Below, in pieces: positions 44,583-53,360 of a DNA stretch of 64,000 nt (positions are counted from its first letter, which is position 1; each line of letters begins with the position of its first letter). The notes under the pieces are model-generated. The model saw only the letters and a list, made by a program, of their open reading frames with translations. It was not told the DNA's origin and did not search any database. The translations under genes and the position numbers were made by a program. The stretch is from Staphylococcus warneri (GTDB taxonomy: Bacteria > Bacillota > Bacilli > Staphylococcales > Staphylococcaceae), in contig NZ_LR134269.1 of the NCBI RefSeq assembly GCF_900636385.1, positions 1,860,001 to 1,924,000 of the forward strand. Reading direction: 5' to 3'.

Positions 44583-44599
44583 TTGATAATCTTTATCAA
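44583..44599. promoter_or_regulatory. Inverted repeat upstream of nitroreductase gene
   Basis: TTGATAA-N3-TTATCAA, a perfect 7-3-7 palindrome, placed between the nitroreductase and aroD genes. It has operator shape; the regulator cannot be named from sequence. Confidence 0.4.
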
Positions 44600-44636
44600 T
44601 TATAAAATATATTAAGGTAATGTTCAAATCGTCGAC

Positions 44637-45353
44637 TTACTTATTATAGAAATCTATTTGTTTTTTCAATTCTTCTACATGAATTTGTCCTGGAGCATGC
44701 GGTTCATTTAAGCAACCATAAGATACAGTACCACCAAATACGCCCTGTGCCGTACGACTAACTAAGCCTATATCCGACATTGCTATACCAACAATGTGCT
44801 GATTTAAAGCATCAGCCGAGTCTTTGACTGCCTCCAATAGATGTAATACATCCTTTTCATCATTAGGCATAACTGCCACTTTTAAATAGTCTGCTTCGAA
44901 TTGGTGCATTTTATAATAAGTGAATTTTAATTCTTCTAATGATGGTGTTTCATTAAAATTATGATGTGATAGTACCACTTGAATGCCTTTTTGATGTGCC
45001 TTATTTATAAGAGTTAAATAAGTATTTTTGTCTTTTTGGTCATCCCATTCAATGTCTAACATGTCATAATTTGATTCATCAATGAGGTTTTGAATTACAC
45101 TTTGATATTCAACTTCATTCACATAACCCTTACCTCCTTGGGAGTTAGATCTATATGTGATTAATACTTTAAATTCAAAAGGCAATTCATTTAACTCATC
45201 GACAACCTGATTAACTCCTGTAATATCTGCCCATTGATCTATTCGTAATTCAATAATATCAATACTGTCTTGAAAGAACTCTAAGTCTTTAAACAAGTCA
45301 GTTATCGTTGCTTCTTTAGGCGCAATCGTTACGGCTATATCTACCTTTTGCAT
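44637..45353 (-). CDS. aroD: Type I 3-dehydroquinate dehydratase AroD
   Basis: 238-aa TIM-barrel enzyme of the shikimate pathway. The Schiff-base lysine is K158 in ADYLKVAVMP and the general acid/base histidine is in VLSHHNF (H131). Substrate carboxylate-binding residues lie in ELRID near residue 35. Length matches the staphylococcal enzyme. Confidence 0.95.
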   Translation of the reverse strand: MQKVDIAVTIAPKEATITDLFKDLEFFQDSIDIIELRIDQWADITGVNQVVDELNELPFEFKVLITYRSNSQGGKGYVNEVEYQSVIQNLIDESNYDMLDIEWDDQKDKNTYLTLINKAHQKGIQVVLSHHNFNETPSLEELKFTYYKMHQFEADYLKVAVMPNDEKDVLHLLEAVKDSADALNQHIVGIAMSDIGLVSRTAQGVFGGTVSYGCLNEPHAPGQIHVEELKKQIDFYNK

Positions 45354-45467
45354 ATCAATCCCTCATTTCATTCAATACATCATTAATTGATTATTATTCT
45401 AAACTAAATTACATCAAACCGCCATAAAGTGCTTTGCAGTAACATATCTTAAAAAAAATTCACACAT

Positions 45468-45492
45468 GATTGAGATGAATATTTACGGGTAT
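45468..45492 (+). promoter_or_regulatory. Candidate sigma-B promoter of the OsmC-type gene
   Basis: GATTGA-N13-GGGTAT; the -10 is perfect for sigma-B and the -35 is partial. It lies about 37 bases upstream of the ATG at 45529. Confidence 0.4.
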
Positions 45493-45528
45493 AGAAAAAT
45501 ATATACAAAATATAGGAGGTAATCATAT

Positions 45529-45951
45529 ATGGCAGTTCAATATGAAACTAAAGCAACAAACGTTGGTGGACGTAAAGGACACGTTCAAACTGATGATAAT
45601 GCGATAAATGTAGATGTATTACCACCACAACAAGCAGATGGTAAAGCAACAAACCCTGAGCAATTATTTGCCGCAGGTTATGCATCATGTTTTAATGGCG
45701 CGTTTGATTTAATCTTAAAACAAAATAAAGTACGTGATGCAGAGCCAGAAGTAACACTTACAGTAAGATTAGAAGATGATCCAGATGCTGAAAGTCCAAA
45801 ATTAAGCGTAGATATTGACGCGAAAGTGAAAAATGTATTATCTCAAGAAGATGCTGAAAAATATCTTCAAGATGCACATGACTTCTGTCCATATTCTAAA
45901 GCGACACGCGGTAATATCGATGTCAATTTAAATGTTAAAGTAGAAGACTAA
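45529..45951 (+). CDS. Ohr/OsmC-type organic hydroperoxide resistance protein
   Basis: 140-aa thiol peroxidase. The peroxidatic and resolving cysteines are C54 (YASCFNGAF) and C120 ([13 protein letters not shown]), with a supporting arginine in GGRKGHV. It reduces organic hydroperoxides using lipoylated proteins as donors in the family, which links it loosely to lipA and gcvH here. No MarR-type OhrR gene is adjacent. Confidence 0.92.
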   Translation: MAVQYETKATNVGGRKGHVQTDDNAINVDVLPPQQADGKATNPEQLFAAGYASCFNGAFDLILKQNKVRDAEPEVTLTVRLEDDPDAESPKLSVDIDAKVKNVLSQEDAEKYLQDAHDFCPYSKATRGNIDVNLNVKVED

Positions 45952-45973
45952 ATAATAGTTTAAAAGATTAAAT

Positions 45974-46009
45974 AAAAAGACACGTTCTTATAAGAACGTG
46001 TCTTTTTTT
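45974..46009 (+). terminator. Terminator after the Ohr/OsmC gene
   Basis: Perfect stem AAAAGACACGTTCT / AGAACGTGTCTTTT with a T7 tail. Confidence 0.95.
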
Positions 46010-46228
46010 CATATAATCTCCTTAAGTAATTTTCCCCATCCTGACGATAACTCTGGTATACTGAATATATAATATACATAACCATGTAATTAAATAATTA
46101 TTTTATCAAAATTTTCGAAAGTGTTTTTGTCTATTTTTAAATTATTATTGAAAGTTTTAATTAAATATTTTATTATGTAATTAACTAGCCACTTCAAATT
46201 AATCAACTATTTGAATCAGGAGGTCACT

Positions 46229-46723
46229 ATGAACAACATACGTACATTAAACCTAGATGATTTAGCTTCATACAAATCACTTTTATCAGGGGAACATCAC
46301 ACATATTCATGGGATCGCTATTATTTGGATCATGTATCCGATGAAGCTTTGACAAAAATTTTATCTTCAGAAACAGCTCATATCAATGTTTTTGGTGCTT
46401 TTGAAGATGATGTCCTAGTTGCAACTGCAACATTGAGACAAAGCAAATATGTAGGTAAACAACATAAAGCAGTTATCCTAAATAACTTTGTAAAAGACAA
46501 TGATGAAGTGATTAACAGAGAATTAATCAATTATATACTTCATTTTGCTGAACAAAAGAACTTAGAAACAATACTTACTTCAGTGACATCTAGTAATATC
46601 AGCGCTAAAGTATTTTTTAGTTCTCTAGGATTTGAAAATCTTGGTTTTGAGAAAAATGCTAGTAAAATTGGTGACGAATATTTTGATGAACATTGGCTAT
46701 CTTATGATTTAAGAAAAAGCTAA
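46229..46723 (+). CDS. GNAT-family N-acetyltransferase
   Basis: 164-aa GCN5-like acetyltransferase. N-terminal RTLNLDDLASYKSLL is followed by a degenerate acetyl-CoA loop around VKDNDEVINREL and the C-terminal SSNISAKVFFSSLGFENLG. The start at 46229 lies after AGGAGG; an in-frame TTG 18 bases earlier precedes that site and is rejected. The acceptor substrate is unknown. Confidence 0.78.
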   Translation: MNNIRTLNLDDLASYKSLLSGEHHTYSWDRYYLDHVSDEALTKILSSETAHINVFGAFEDDVLVATATLRQSKYVGKQHKAVILNNFVKDNDEVINRELINYILHFAEQKNLETILTSVTSSNISAKVFFSSLGFENLGFEKNASKIGDEYFDEHWLSYDLRKS

Positions 46724-46816
46724 TATATGTCTTTGATTAAATTAAGGATATATGTGGGCCATATTCTAATTATGCATTCAAAGATTTAAACAAATTAAGA
46801 TGATAAAATATATTAA

Positions 46817-46857
46817 AAGCTCAACATTGCCTTATTTGCAACGTCGAGCTTATTTTT
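46817..46857. terminator. Terminator between GNAT and phosphatase genes
   Basis: Stem AAGCTCaACaTTGC / GCAAcGTcGAGCTT followed by ATTTTTA. Confidence 0.8.
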
Positions 46858-47446
46858 ATAATGTAGGATCAATCAATTCAATAAATTTAAATTGACCATC
46901 TTGATATTCAAATTTTAAAATATGACAATTTCCTATATCAAATGAACTACCCTCTTCATAACCCAAGCACTTTCTAATAAAAAGACCTATAGTACTACCA
47001 TGACTTACAGCTAATGTTGTTTTATCACAATGATGTTCCATAATTTCAGTTAATGTATCTGTCATACGTTGTTCTACTTGTAAACGCGACTCTCCACCGA
47101 AAGGAACGACATAATCTCCATAAAGCGTTGTAGGCTGTTTGATTTTCTTAAGCAATTCAATACTTTCACCCTCAAAAACACCAAAATGCCATTCTTTTAA
47201 ACCTTTTGACCGAACATATTTATGTTGATGGTTAGGTACAGCATTCTCAAGTGTATCACACGCTCGTTCCTGAGAAGATGAAAACAAGGTATCAAATTCA
47301 ATATGATTATTCTCAAAATAACGTGCAGCGGCTTGAGCTTGTTCAATACCATGGTTTGTTAATGGTGAATCACTTGCCCCTTGGATTTTACCCTTTAAAT
47401 TAAAAACAGTTTGACCATGTCTCATTAAATATAAAATCTTCGTCAA
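46856..47446 (-). CDS. Histidine phosphatase (phosphoglycerate-mutase-like)
   Basis: 196-aa protein with the catalytic RHG at residues 9-11 in YLMRHGQTVFN, an arginine in SSSQERACDT, and the second histidine in AVSHGSTIG. These make a complete phosphohistidine site. The substrate is unknown; a broad acid phosphatase is likeliest. Confidence 0.88.
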   Translation of the reverse strand: MTKILYLMRHGQTVFNLKGKIQGASDSPLTNHGIEQAQAAARYFENNHIEFDTLFSSSQERACDTLENAVPNHQHKYVRSKGLKEWHFGVFEGESIELLKKIKQPTTLYGDYVVPFGGESRLQVEQRMTDTLTEIMEHHCDKTTLAVSHGSTIGLFIRKCLGYEEGSSFDIGNCHILKFEYQDGQFKFIELIDPTL

Positions 47447-47654
47447 TTTTTCACACCTCTACTAAACTACTATTCACAATTCGCTATACACTAAATGATA
47501 ACGAGTTACTTATCTAATACCATTAAATCACTACTAAAGTCGTTAGTAAATCAACAATTTATTGATAAATTAACTGTCTGATAGGGTTTGACTACCCTTA
47601 AAAAGGGTATAACTTAACACTAGATTTATATTTGTTAAAGGAGTGTTAAATAAA

Positions 47655-47888
47655 ATGGAGTCTCATGATTACAATTATGTGAACCCGCAAAATGTATCAC
47701 TTGATTGGGAATGTTTTATAGTAAGTAAAAGTGATATGTTATTAGACGGCGTACCAAATGAGCTCATTAACACCTGGTTAGATAACGACATCATAAAGCC
47801 ATTTAGTATCAAAAACAATGATATCAATTTTAAAACGAAAGACGTTTGGCATGCTTTAAACCAACAAAACTGGTATTACTTAAGTTAG
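47655..47888 (+). CDS. Small staphylococcal protein of unknown function
   Basis: 77-aa protein from the ATG at 47655, with AAAGGAG 11 bases upstream (a GTG at 47643 overlaps that site). The sequence has Trp/Asn/Asp-rich stretches such as SLDWECF and [11 protein letters not shown], reminding me of DUF771- or excisionase-like winged-helix ends, but I cannot name a family. Its stop overlaps the convergent YozE-like gene by nine bases. Confidence 0.65.
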   Translation: MESHDYNYVNPQNVSLDWECFIVSKSDMLLDGVPNELINTWLDNDIIKPFSIKNNDINFKTKDVWHALNQQNWYYLS

Positions 47889-48083
47889 TTGATATAAACT
47901 AATCGCTCTATTGGTGCTTTCAATAAGTTGAGGGTCCTTATAATTAGACAGCACATATGATCGAATAACATGCTTATTTTTTTCATCTTTTGGGAATTTG
48001 TGATCTTTATTAATATAGTTAGCTAAACTTCCAAATGGTGTATCATCATTAATAAAACCTATAATAAAATCATAAAATGTCAT
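47880..48083 (-). CDS. YozE-SAM-like small protein (UPF0346-like)
   Basis: 67-aa protein. N-terminal [10 protein letters not shown] and the pattern [19 protein letters not shown] with a helix-rich end fit the YozE/UPF0346 sterile-alpha-motif-like fold. I use the ATG at 48083, after AAGGGGGT; the longer frame has no ribosome site. Such proteins are of unknown function. Confidence 0.7.
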   Translation of the reverse strand: MTFYDFIIGFINDDTPFGSLANYINKDHKFPKDEKNKHVIRSYVLSNYKDPQLIESTNRAISLYQLT

Positions 48084-48376
48084 AATCACATACCCCCTTA
48101 TCTTAATCAATAGTTGATTTGTATTTAATCTTATCAGAAAACTCGAGATTGTAAATGTGCAAAATTCAATTTTGCACATTTTTTATTAATTTGTAATATT
48201 TATTCAATTAATTGCTCCTTTTTCAGTTTGAAATTCATTTTTTCATTAATTTCTCATTATTTATTCACATTTAATTGATAGTTACAGCATTTCTATATTT
48301 ACCAAATCTCAATTAATGATATGATAAGAATAAGGATTTTGAAATCAAAGATGCATTTTCCAGAGGTGAAGCACCT

Positions 48377-48634
48377 ATGAAACTATACATTATACATGCA
48401 ATCAATATTATTTTAACGATATTATTTATTATTTTTAATGTAATTATTACTTATAATGCAAACCTAGACGATACCTTATGGTTAGTGCCTGGATTAATTG
48501 TATGCGGTTTGATTATGATGATTAGTTTTGCTATTGCTATAACTAAAAAGGACTTGTTAAGTGAAGTTCTTTTCTTTATTAATATTATTCTTACACTGTA
48601 CTACATTTATCCAATTTTTTATGATTTTCTTTAA
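48377..48634 (+). CDS. Small membrane protein (three helices)
   Basis: 85-aa protein with hydrophobic segments at about residues 7-27, 34-54 and 62-82. Ribosome site CAGAGGTG. It is 19 bases upstream of the next membrane-protein gene, so the two form a small operon ended by a hairpin. I do not recognise the family. Confidence 0.65.
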   Translation: MKLYIIHAINIILTILFIIFNVIITYNANLDDTLWLVPGLIVCGLIMMISFAIAITKKDLLSEVLFFINIILTLYYIYPIFYDFL

Positions 48635-48653
48635 AGAGATAGGAGGTTAAAAA

Positions 48654-48839
48654 ATGAGCTTGCATTTTACAATTCTTTTTTGGCTTTCACTTATATTTAT
48701 CGTAGCTGGTGCGATTATTCTAGCTATCATGCTTAAAACTAAAAAAGAATCTAAGAAAGAATCTTATCTTGGTTTCACCATTGTATTCTTCATTTTTGGA
48801 TTAGCTATGTTGATATATACATTGTTATTCGGACTCTAG
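48654..48839 (+). CDS. Small membrane protein (two helices)
   Basis: 61-aa protein with two helices (about 5-26 and 40-60) separated by a Lys/Glu loop KTKKESKKESY. AGGAGG precedes the ATG. It is cotranscribed with the preceding three-helix protein. Unknown function. Confidence 0.68.
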   Translation: MSLHFTILFWLSLIFIVAGAIILAIMLKTKKESKKESYLGFTIVFFIFGLAMLIYTLLFGL

Positions 48840-48851
48840 TCCAAAACAAAT

Positions 48852-48884
48852 ACGTTCAGTTGCCGTTGTAGCTGAACGTTTTAT
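48852..48884 (+). terminator. Terminator of the two-membrane-protein operon
   Basis: Stem ACGTTCAG / CTGAACGT with TTTTATTTT after it. Confidence 0.82.
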
Positions 48885-48939
48885 TTTAATACTTTATTAA
48901 TTTTTATGTATTTTACATTTATAAAGGAGTCTCTAACCA

Positions 48940-49521
48940 TTGTATAAAAAGTTTGCATATATATTACTTTTCACTATCATCTTCAATATATGCTTGACCT
49001 TATCACCTTTTCATATCAATATTGCTAATGCCGAAGATTCTTCTATGTCGAAATCAAAACAAGACTTCCAACTTCAACCTGGAGATATCATTATAACTAA
49101 AGGTCCTGTCTTATTCGGCTTTTTTGGTCATTCAAGTATCGCCATTGATCATGATACGGTTTTACAAATTGAAGGCCCTGGTGACAAACCTATCACTGAG
49201 TCATTTGAATCATTTAAGTCAAGATTTGGTGAAGGTAAAGATGACTGGATTAAAATATATCGTTGCGCTAAGCCTGGTGCCGGTAAAAAAGCTGCTCGAT
49301 GGACTAAGGAGAACTATGAAAATACTAATCATAGATACTTAGTAACATTAAATCTTAAAAGTAAACATTTCACTTACTGTACAAAAATTATCTATCAAGC
49401 CTATAAAGAAGGTGTAAGTCAAAATGCAGTAACCGACCACGGTATGTATATCATTTCACCTTATGCACTTAAAGATAACTTTACAGACGAATACCATTTA
49501 AAATTAGTGAAAACATATTAA
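48940..49521 (+). CDS. Secreted YiiX/NlpC-P60-like cysteine hydrolase (TTG start)
   Basis: 193-aa protein with a signal peptide (hydrophobic core residues 6-22, likely cleavage after ANA at 29-31). The mature part has the permuted papain-like pattern of YiiX/YebB proteins: LQPGDIIIT, His64 in FFGHSSIAID, and Cys147 in HFTYCTKIIYQAYK. The order His before Cys along the chain is that of the permuted group. Relatives cleave amide or ester bonds in peptidoglycan or lipids; the target is unknown. It starts with TTG, ten bases after GGAG. Confidence 0.8.
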   Translation: MYKKFAYILLFTIIFNICLTLSPFHINIANAEDSSMSKSKQDFQLQPGDIIITKGPVLFGFFGHSSIAIDHDTVLQIEGPGDKPITESFESFKSRFGEGKDDWIKIYRCAKPGAGKKAARWTKENYENTNHRYLVTLNLKSKHFTYCTKIIYQAYKEGVSQNAVTDHGMYIISPYALKDNFTDEYHLKLVKTY

Positions 49522-49570
49522 AACGCCCTACTCTATTTAAGTCATTTTACAAATGATGAGTAAGGCGTTT
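49522..49570. terminator. Terminator after the YiiX-like gene
   Basis: Stem AACGCCcTACTC / GAGTAaGGCGTT, T-rich on the right and A-rich on the left, usable in both directions. Confidence 0.82.
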
Positions 49571-49580
49571 ATTCATGCGA

Positions 49581-49814
49581 TTAGACTTCTTTAAAATAAT
49601 TAACAAACTGGTCATTTTTCTCTAATAAATCAAGATAAGATATCGCACCGAATGGAATAATTCTTGTGCAATTCTTCATAGGATAAATAATGACCTCATG
49701 TTCATAATCAACGTGGATATCGTTTTCTAAAATGACACGCTTATTCCCAAATACTACCGCAACTGCTTTGAAACCATCGTCATTTAAGTATCGTCTTAAT
49801 AATTCTTTATCCAT
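49581..49814 (-). CDS. Small conserved protein of unknown function
   Basis: 77-aa predicted soluble protein with alternating beta segments (KAVAVVFGNKRVILEND, YEHEVIIYPM). It has a good ribosome site (AAAGGGATG). I do not recognise it. It shares a terminator with the YiiX-like gene. Confidence 0.6.
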   Translation of the reverse strand: MDKELLRRYLNDDGFKAVAVVFGNKRVILENDIHVDYEHEVIIYPMKNCTRIIPFGAISYLDLLEKNDQFVNYFKEV

Positions 49815-50078
49815 ATCATCACATCCCTTTATTTACATATTACCACGTTAACATTAAGAGATTGTTAATATTTAGCGTTATTTTACATTAACTAAATAAA
49901 AAGAATTTTATAGTGTACGCCTTGATATAATTGAAGTTATTATTATTTCATATTTTTAGGTTTTGAGAAATATTTTAATTAATATAATTAATATGTAGTT
50001 ATAGTCAAATTACTTGTTAAACGTATTAAAAAATTGATATGATTTATAAATCAAAAAATTGATAATTAAGGAGAGAGT

Positions 50079-50831
50079 ATGAAAAGGAACACGAGTCTTT
50101 ATACTAAATTATATTATTTATCAATCATATTAATAGTCATCGCAATCTTGATTGTCGCTTTAATATTTTATAATACACGAAAAAACATGAATCAATCGAA
50201 TTTAGATCGATACAATAATTTTCAAGAACTTAAAACAAATACCAAAGAGCATAAGGATTGGAGAATTGTCACTAAAGAGCGTAAACATCACGATATATTA
50301 GTCACTGCCATACATGGTGGCGGTATTGAACCAGGGACAACTGAACTTGCGCGTCGTATTTCTAATGTAGGTCATTATGATTTTTATTCATTTGAAGGAT
50401 TACGTAAGAAAAATAATGATCAACTTCATATTACATCTACGAATTATGACGAACCTAAATTACATGATATGTTAAAAAATGCTGAGCAAACCGTTTCAAT
50501 ACACGGTTTTTCAGGAGATGACCCAATCGTTTTTGTTGGTGGCAAAGATAAAAAAATGGCCAAATCTATAGCCAAATCACTTCGACATAAAGGATTTACT
50601 GTTAAAGAAAGCCCAAACGAGATTGATGCCAAATCGTCTAAAAACTTTGTCAATGAGAATGAAAATGACTCAGGTGTACAATTAGAATTAACCACAAAAC
50701 AAAGAGAACAGTTTTTCAAAAATCATAAGCTAAGTAGACAAGTTCGTTCTAATCCTGATAATTATACAAAAACGTTCTATCAATTTGCTAATGCCGTTCA
50801 AGATGGTGTCAAAAAAGCTAAAGAGTCATAA
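50079..50831 (+). CDS. Membrane-anchored poly-gamma-glutamate hydrolase-like protein
   Basis: 250-aa protein with an N-terminal transmembrane anchor (residues ~12-30) and an extracellular zinc-peptidase domain of the PghP/DUF867 family. Visible motifs are AIHGGGIEPGTT (H79, E84), FEGLRK, LHITSTNYDEP (H117) and VSIHGF (H142), matching the carboxypeptidase-like metal site of phage PghP. Phage versions strip poly-gamma-glutamate capsules during infection. A chromosomal, membrane-tethered version could trim the host's own polymer or another gamma-linked peptide. Ribosome site AAGGAGAG. Confidence 0.82.
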   Translation: MKRNTSLYTKLYYLSIILIVIAILIVALIFYNTRKNMNQSNLDRYNNFQELKTNTKEHKDWRIVTKERKHHDILVTAIHGGGIEPGTTELARRISNVGHYDFYSFEGLRKKNNDQLHITSTNYDEPKLHDMLKNAEQTVSIHGFSGDDPIVFVGGKDKKMAKSIAKSLRHKGFTVKESPNEIDAKSSKNFVNENENDSGVQLELTTKQREQFFKNHKLSRQVRSNPDNYTKTFYQFANAVQDGVKKAKES

Positions 50832-50921
50832 TTTTGTCAGTAATTGATCTGATAATTCGTTTTGTAAATTGAAAATATAGGGTAAAACATATGTAGTGCA
50901 ATATTGGGGAGGAAAGTAAAA

Positions 50922-51206
50922 ATGGACGAACTAACTAAAGAACAAAAATATACCATCGCAAAATTTTACAAATTATATATGGAACGCTCTAATGAAGGAC
51001 AAACTGAAAAAGAAGCCAATGATTTTAAAGATTCCATAACGACTCAAGATGATTATTTTTGTGATCGAAATTATGATGACTTCGTAGAAAATTTAAAAGT
51101 TCTAATTAAACACGGTTATATTGATGGTCATATTGAAGATAACCAAATCAATGATATCAAAATGACAACAAAAGCATTTACGGATATTGAAAAAAGTTTT
51201 GGCTAA
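50922..51206 (+). CDS. Small acidic protein of unknown function
   Basis: 94-aa predicted helical protein, rich in Asp/Glu/Lys. The ATG at 50922 follows GGGGAGG. No membrane helix. I do not recognise a family. Together with the next gene it may form a transcript; the gap of 77 bases has no terminator. Confidence 0.6.
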   Translation: MDELTKEQKYTIAKFYKLYMERSNEGQTEKEANDFKDSITTQDDYFCDRNYDDFVENLKVLIKHGYIDGHIEDNQINDIKMTTKAFTDIEKSFG

Positions 51207-51283
51207 TACGATTAGTACAAAATCAAGTCAACTTATGTATGATTTGTTTGTAATGAATTTTCTTTATGGGAGGTATATTAAAC

Positions 51284-51499
51284 GTGGCAGAATGGAAAAT
51301 TAACAATCATTCAAAAAGACAATTTGCAATTCAACGAAATGATCATGAAATCTCTATTGTTGAACCACAAAGCAATGGAAGTTTTAAAATATTAGCTGAA
51401 ATCGACACATATAATCAAATCACCAATGTATATGATCCCCTATTATATGTGTCAGCTGATACTAATAATGAAGAATTAAATATCTTTGATCATTCATAA
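51284..51499 (+). CDS. Small protein of unknown function (GTG start)
   Basis: 71-aa protein, MAEWKINNHSKRQF at the start, predicted beta-rich. GTG at 51284 follows GGGAGG at good distance. I do not recognise it. Confidence 0.58.
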   Translation: MAEWKINNHSKRQFAIQRNDHEISIVEPQSNGSFKILAEIDTYNQITNVYDPLLYVSADTNNEELNIFDHS

Positions 51500-51963
51500 A
51501 CATTGACTGAGTATAAAGGCGACATGCTTGATAGAATGAATTGAACAATACACAATATTTTTGACCCCGCATTATTTCTAATACTTTTATCATTTTCAAT
51601 TTTAATTTTTTTGTATATTTAAGTTTCATTCAACTATATAAATTATATAACTTGAAGTTTAATTTTCCTTTTCTAATTATCAATATAATAAAGTGGTAAA
51701 ACGCTTATATTTATGGTAATCTTAATTTGTTAAACTTTGTGAGTGTTTAACATTACTTCTTGTTAGCGTCAACTTAACTTTAATTTTCGTCATTATTAAA
51801 GTTTACGTTGGCGCTTTTTTAATTATAATAAATTACTTTGAACTATTATTACATTTATTTATACAAATTAATAAAAATATTCACAATTTTGAAAAAGAAA
51901 AAGATGTAAAATAACAATAATATGTAGTAAACTTAAGATAATTAAGAATCTTAGGAGGATTAT
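51500..51963. other. 464-base intergenic region with a candidate RNA gene
   Basis: No open frame with a ribosome site is seen. It holds a possible promoter -10 at 51684, two hairpins and a strong terminator ending near 51822, listed as a candidate small RNA, then the leader of the lipoprotein gene at 51964. Confidence 0.5.
51690..51822 (+). ncRNA. Candidate small RNA ending in a strong terminator
   Basis: TATAAT at 51684-51689 (no clear -35) precedes a hairpin GTTAAAC / GTTTAAC (51729-51751) and a terminator AGCGtCAAC ... GTTGgCGCT plus T6 (51765-51822). The nearest upstream gene ends 265 bases before the terminator, too far for it to be that gene's normal terminator. Expression is not shown. 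Confidence 0.35.
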
Positions 51964-52203
51964 ATGAAAAAGGTATTTTGGTTGGTTTTATGTAGTTTTT
52001 TAGTTTTAGGTGCATGTAGTCAAAGTGATCATGATTCAAAACATGATGAAAAGAAATCAACTCAAAAAGATAAAAAAGACTCTAAGACTAGTAATGATGA
52101 TACAGTCAAAAAAGTGAAGGATAGTGCTAAAAAGAAAGATAATCCTAAATCACAAGATGACAAAGGAAATAAAGAGCGCGTTGATGGTGATAAAACAAAT
52201 TAA
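51964..52203 (+). CDS. Small charged lipoprotein
   Basis: 79-aa protein with signal peptide and lipobox LGAC (Cys 18). The mature part is almost entirely Lys/Asp/Ser/Glu and likely disordered. Ribosome site AGGAGG. Its N-terminal end and composition resemble the lipoprotein at 56383, suggesting an old duplication. Function unknown. Confidence 0.78.
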   Translation: MKKVFWLVLCSFLVLGACSQSDHDSKHDEKKSTQKDKKDSKTSNDDTVKKVKDSAKKKDNPKSQDDKGNKERVDGDKTN

Positions 52204-52222
52204 TCATCGTACTAAAAAATAT

Positions 52223-52257
52223 CAGCTTAAATGTTAATTACATTTAAGCTGTTTTTT
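52223..52257 (+). terminator. Terminator of small lipoprotein gene
   Basis: Perfect stem CAGCTTAAATGT / ACATTTAAGCTG followed by T6. Confidence 0.93.
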
Positions 52258-52431
52258 CAAACACTTAAGCAAAAACCAACAAAATTGTATTTAATTGTAT
52301 TAAACTCTATTTAATATCAATTTTGTACTTTAATAGATAGTCAATTGATATTTTTGCGTAAACCATGTTGTAACATCTTTATGATAGTAATCCTTATTCA
52401 CATACATAACTGAGGAAAGGATGTGATTAAC

Positions 52432-52665
52432 ATGAGAGACACAAAATTTAGTCCGGAAGAACTAGAAACAATTCAACGTTTCTATAATTCAAGAAGACGA
52501 ACAGTTTGTTGTTCAAACCCAAAACTTACATTTTCAGAAGATGTCTTCTTTATTCCTACAGCAGCAAATCAATCTAACGGCATCGAAGCTTTCGCTACTT
52601 ATTGCGAAAACTGTGGACAAACTAAAATTTTTAATCTTAATGTTATGCATAACGCAAAATTTTAA
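52432..52665 (+). CDS. Small Cys-containing protein of unknown function
   Basis: 77-aa protein with RTVCCSNPK and YCENCGQTK, two cysteine pairs that could bind zinc like a ribbon. ATG at 52432 follows GGAAAGGATG. It sits convergent to cspC, as a similar gene does in S. aureus as I recall. Unknown function. Confidence 0.65.
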   Translation: MRDTKFSPEELETIQRFYNSRRRTVCCSNPKLTFSEDVFFIPTAANQSNGIEAFATYCENCGQTKIFNLNVMHNAKF

Positions 52666-52730
52666 ATTAAAATCTATTAAGTATTAACATTGATTGATAG
52701 TTTTTTGTTTTATATATTATATTTATACTA

Positions 52731-52768
52731 AACACTCCCAATTTCATTAATGAACTGGGAGTGTTTTT
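52731..52768. terminator. Terminator between the Cys protein gene and cspC
   Basis: Stem ACACTCCCA / TGGGAGTGT with inner pairs, then TTTTTCA. Confidence 0.85.
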
Positions 52769-52807
52769 CATATTTAAATAATTCTAATTAAATAATGGCA
52801 TAAAAAA

Positions 52808-52829
52808 AAGCAACCATGACGGTTGCTTT
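52808..52829 (-). terminator. cspC terminator
   Basis: Stem AAAGCAACC / GGTTGCTTT; on the minus strand followed by a T run. Confidence 0.9.
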
Positions 52830-52839
52830 AAAAATGTTA

Positions 52840-53040
52840 TTATATTTTTACGACATTAGCTGCTTGTTCTCCACGATCGCCTTCAACGATGTCGAATTCA
52901 ACTTTTTGTCCTTGTTCTAATGATTTGTATCCTTCTTCAGCGATTGCTGAGAAATGTACGAATACTTCGCTTCCATCTTCTCTTTCGATGAAACCAAAAC
53001 CTTTTTCTGAATTAAACCATTTAACTGTACCGTTATTCAT
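52840..53040 (-). CDS. cspC: Cold-shock protein CspC
   Basis: 66-aa single OB-fold protein. The RNA-binding motifs [10 protein letters not shown] (RNP1) and VFVHFSAI (RNP2) are intact. The ATG at 53040 follows GGAGG; the longer frame adds nine residues with no ribosome site. Staphylococcal CspC binds and stabilises mRNAs. The ~300 bases upstream are free of genes, leaving room for the long structured leader usual for csp genes. Confidence 0.96.
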   Translation of the reverse strand: MNNGTVKWFNSEKGFGFIEREDGSEVFVHFSAIAEEGYKSLEQGQKVEFDIVEGDRGEQAANVVKI

Positions 53041-53360
53041 ATAGAATACCTCCGCGTGCTTTTGCACTAAATATTTGTAACAAATTTCATTGAATCAAAA
53101 GGAGTGTATTCTTATAAATAACTCTCAATTAACTTCACGTACTTGATTACTTAATTACAACTATACGCTTATTTTGAGAAAAGTAAAGCCTTTTTACTAA
53201 ATTCTTTTAAATTTATTTTATTTTCAAAAATTGTGAACTTCTATTTGTATTAAAATCAGCTTTAAATTAATCTAATACTTAGAACTTATAAATGCTATTT
53301 ATTTTATAAGCAAAATATTTTTCGGACAATATTTCTTAATTTAAACTATGTTGAATTTGA
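53041..53360. other. 320-base cspC leader/intergenic region
   Basis: Presumed 5' leader and promoter of cspC on the minus strand plus the 3' flank of the 121-aa gene. I see no reliable hairpin or frame. Confidence 0.4.
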
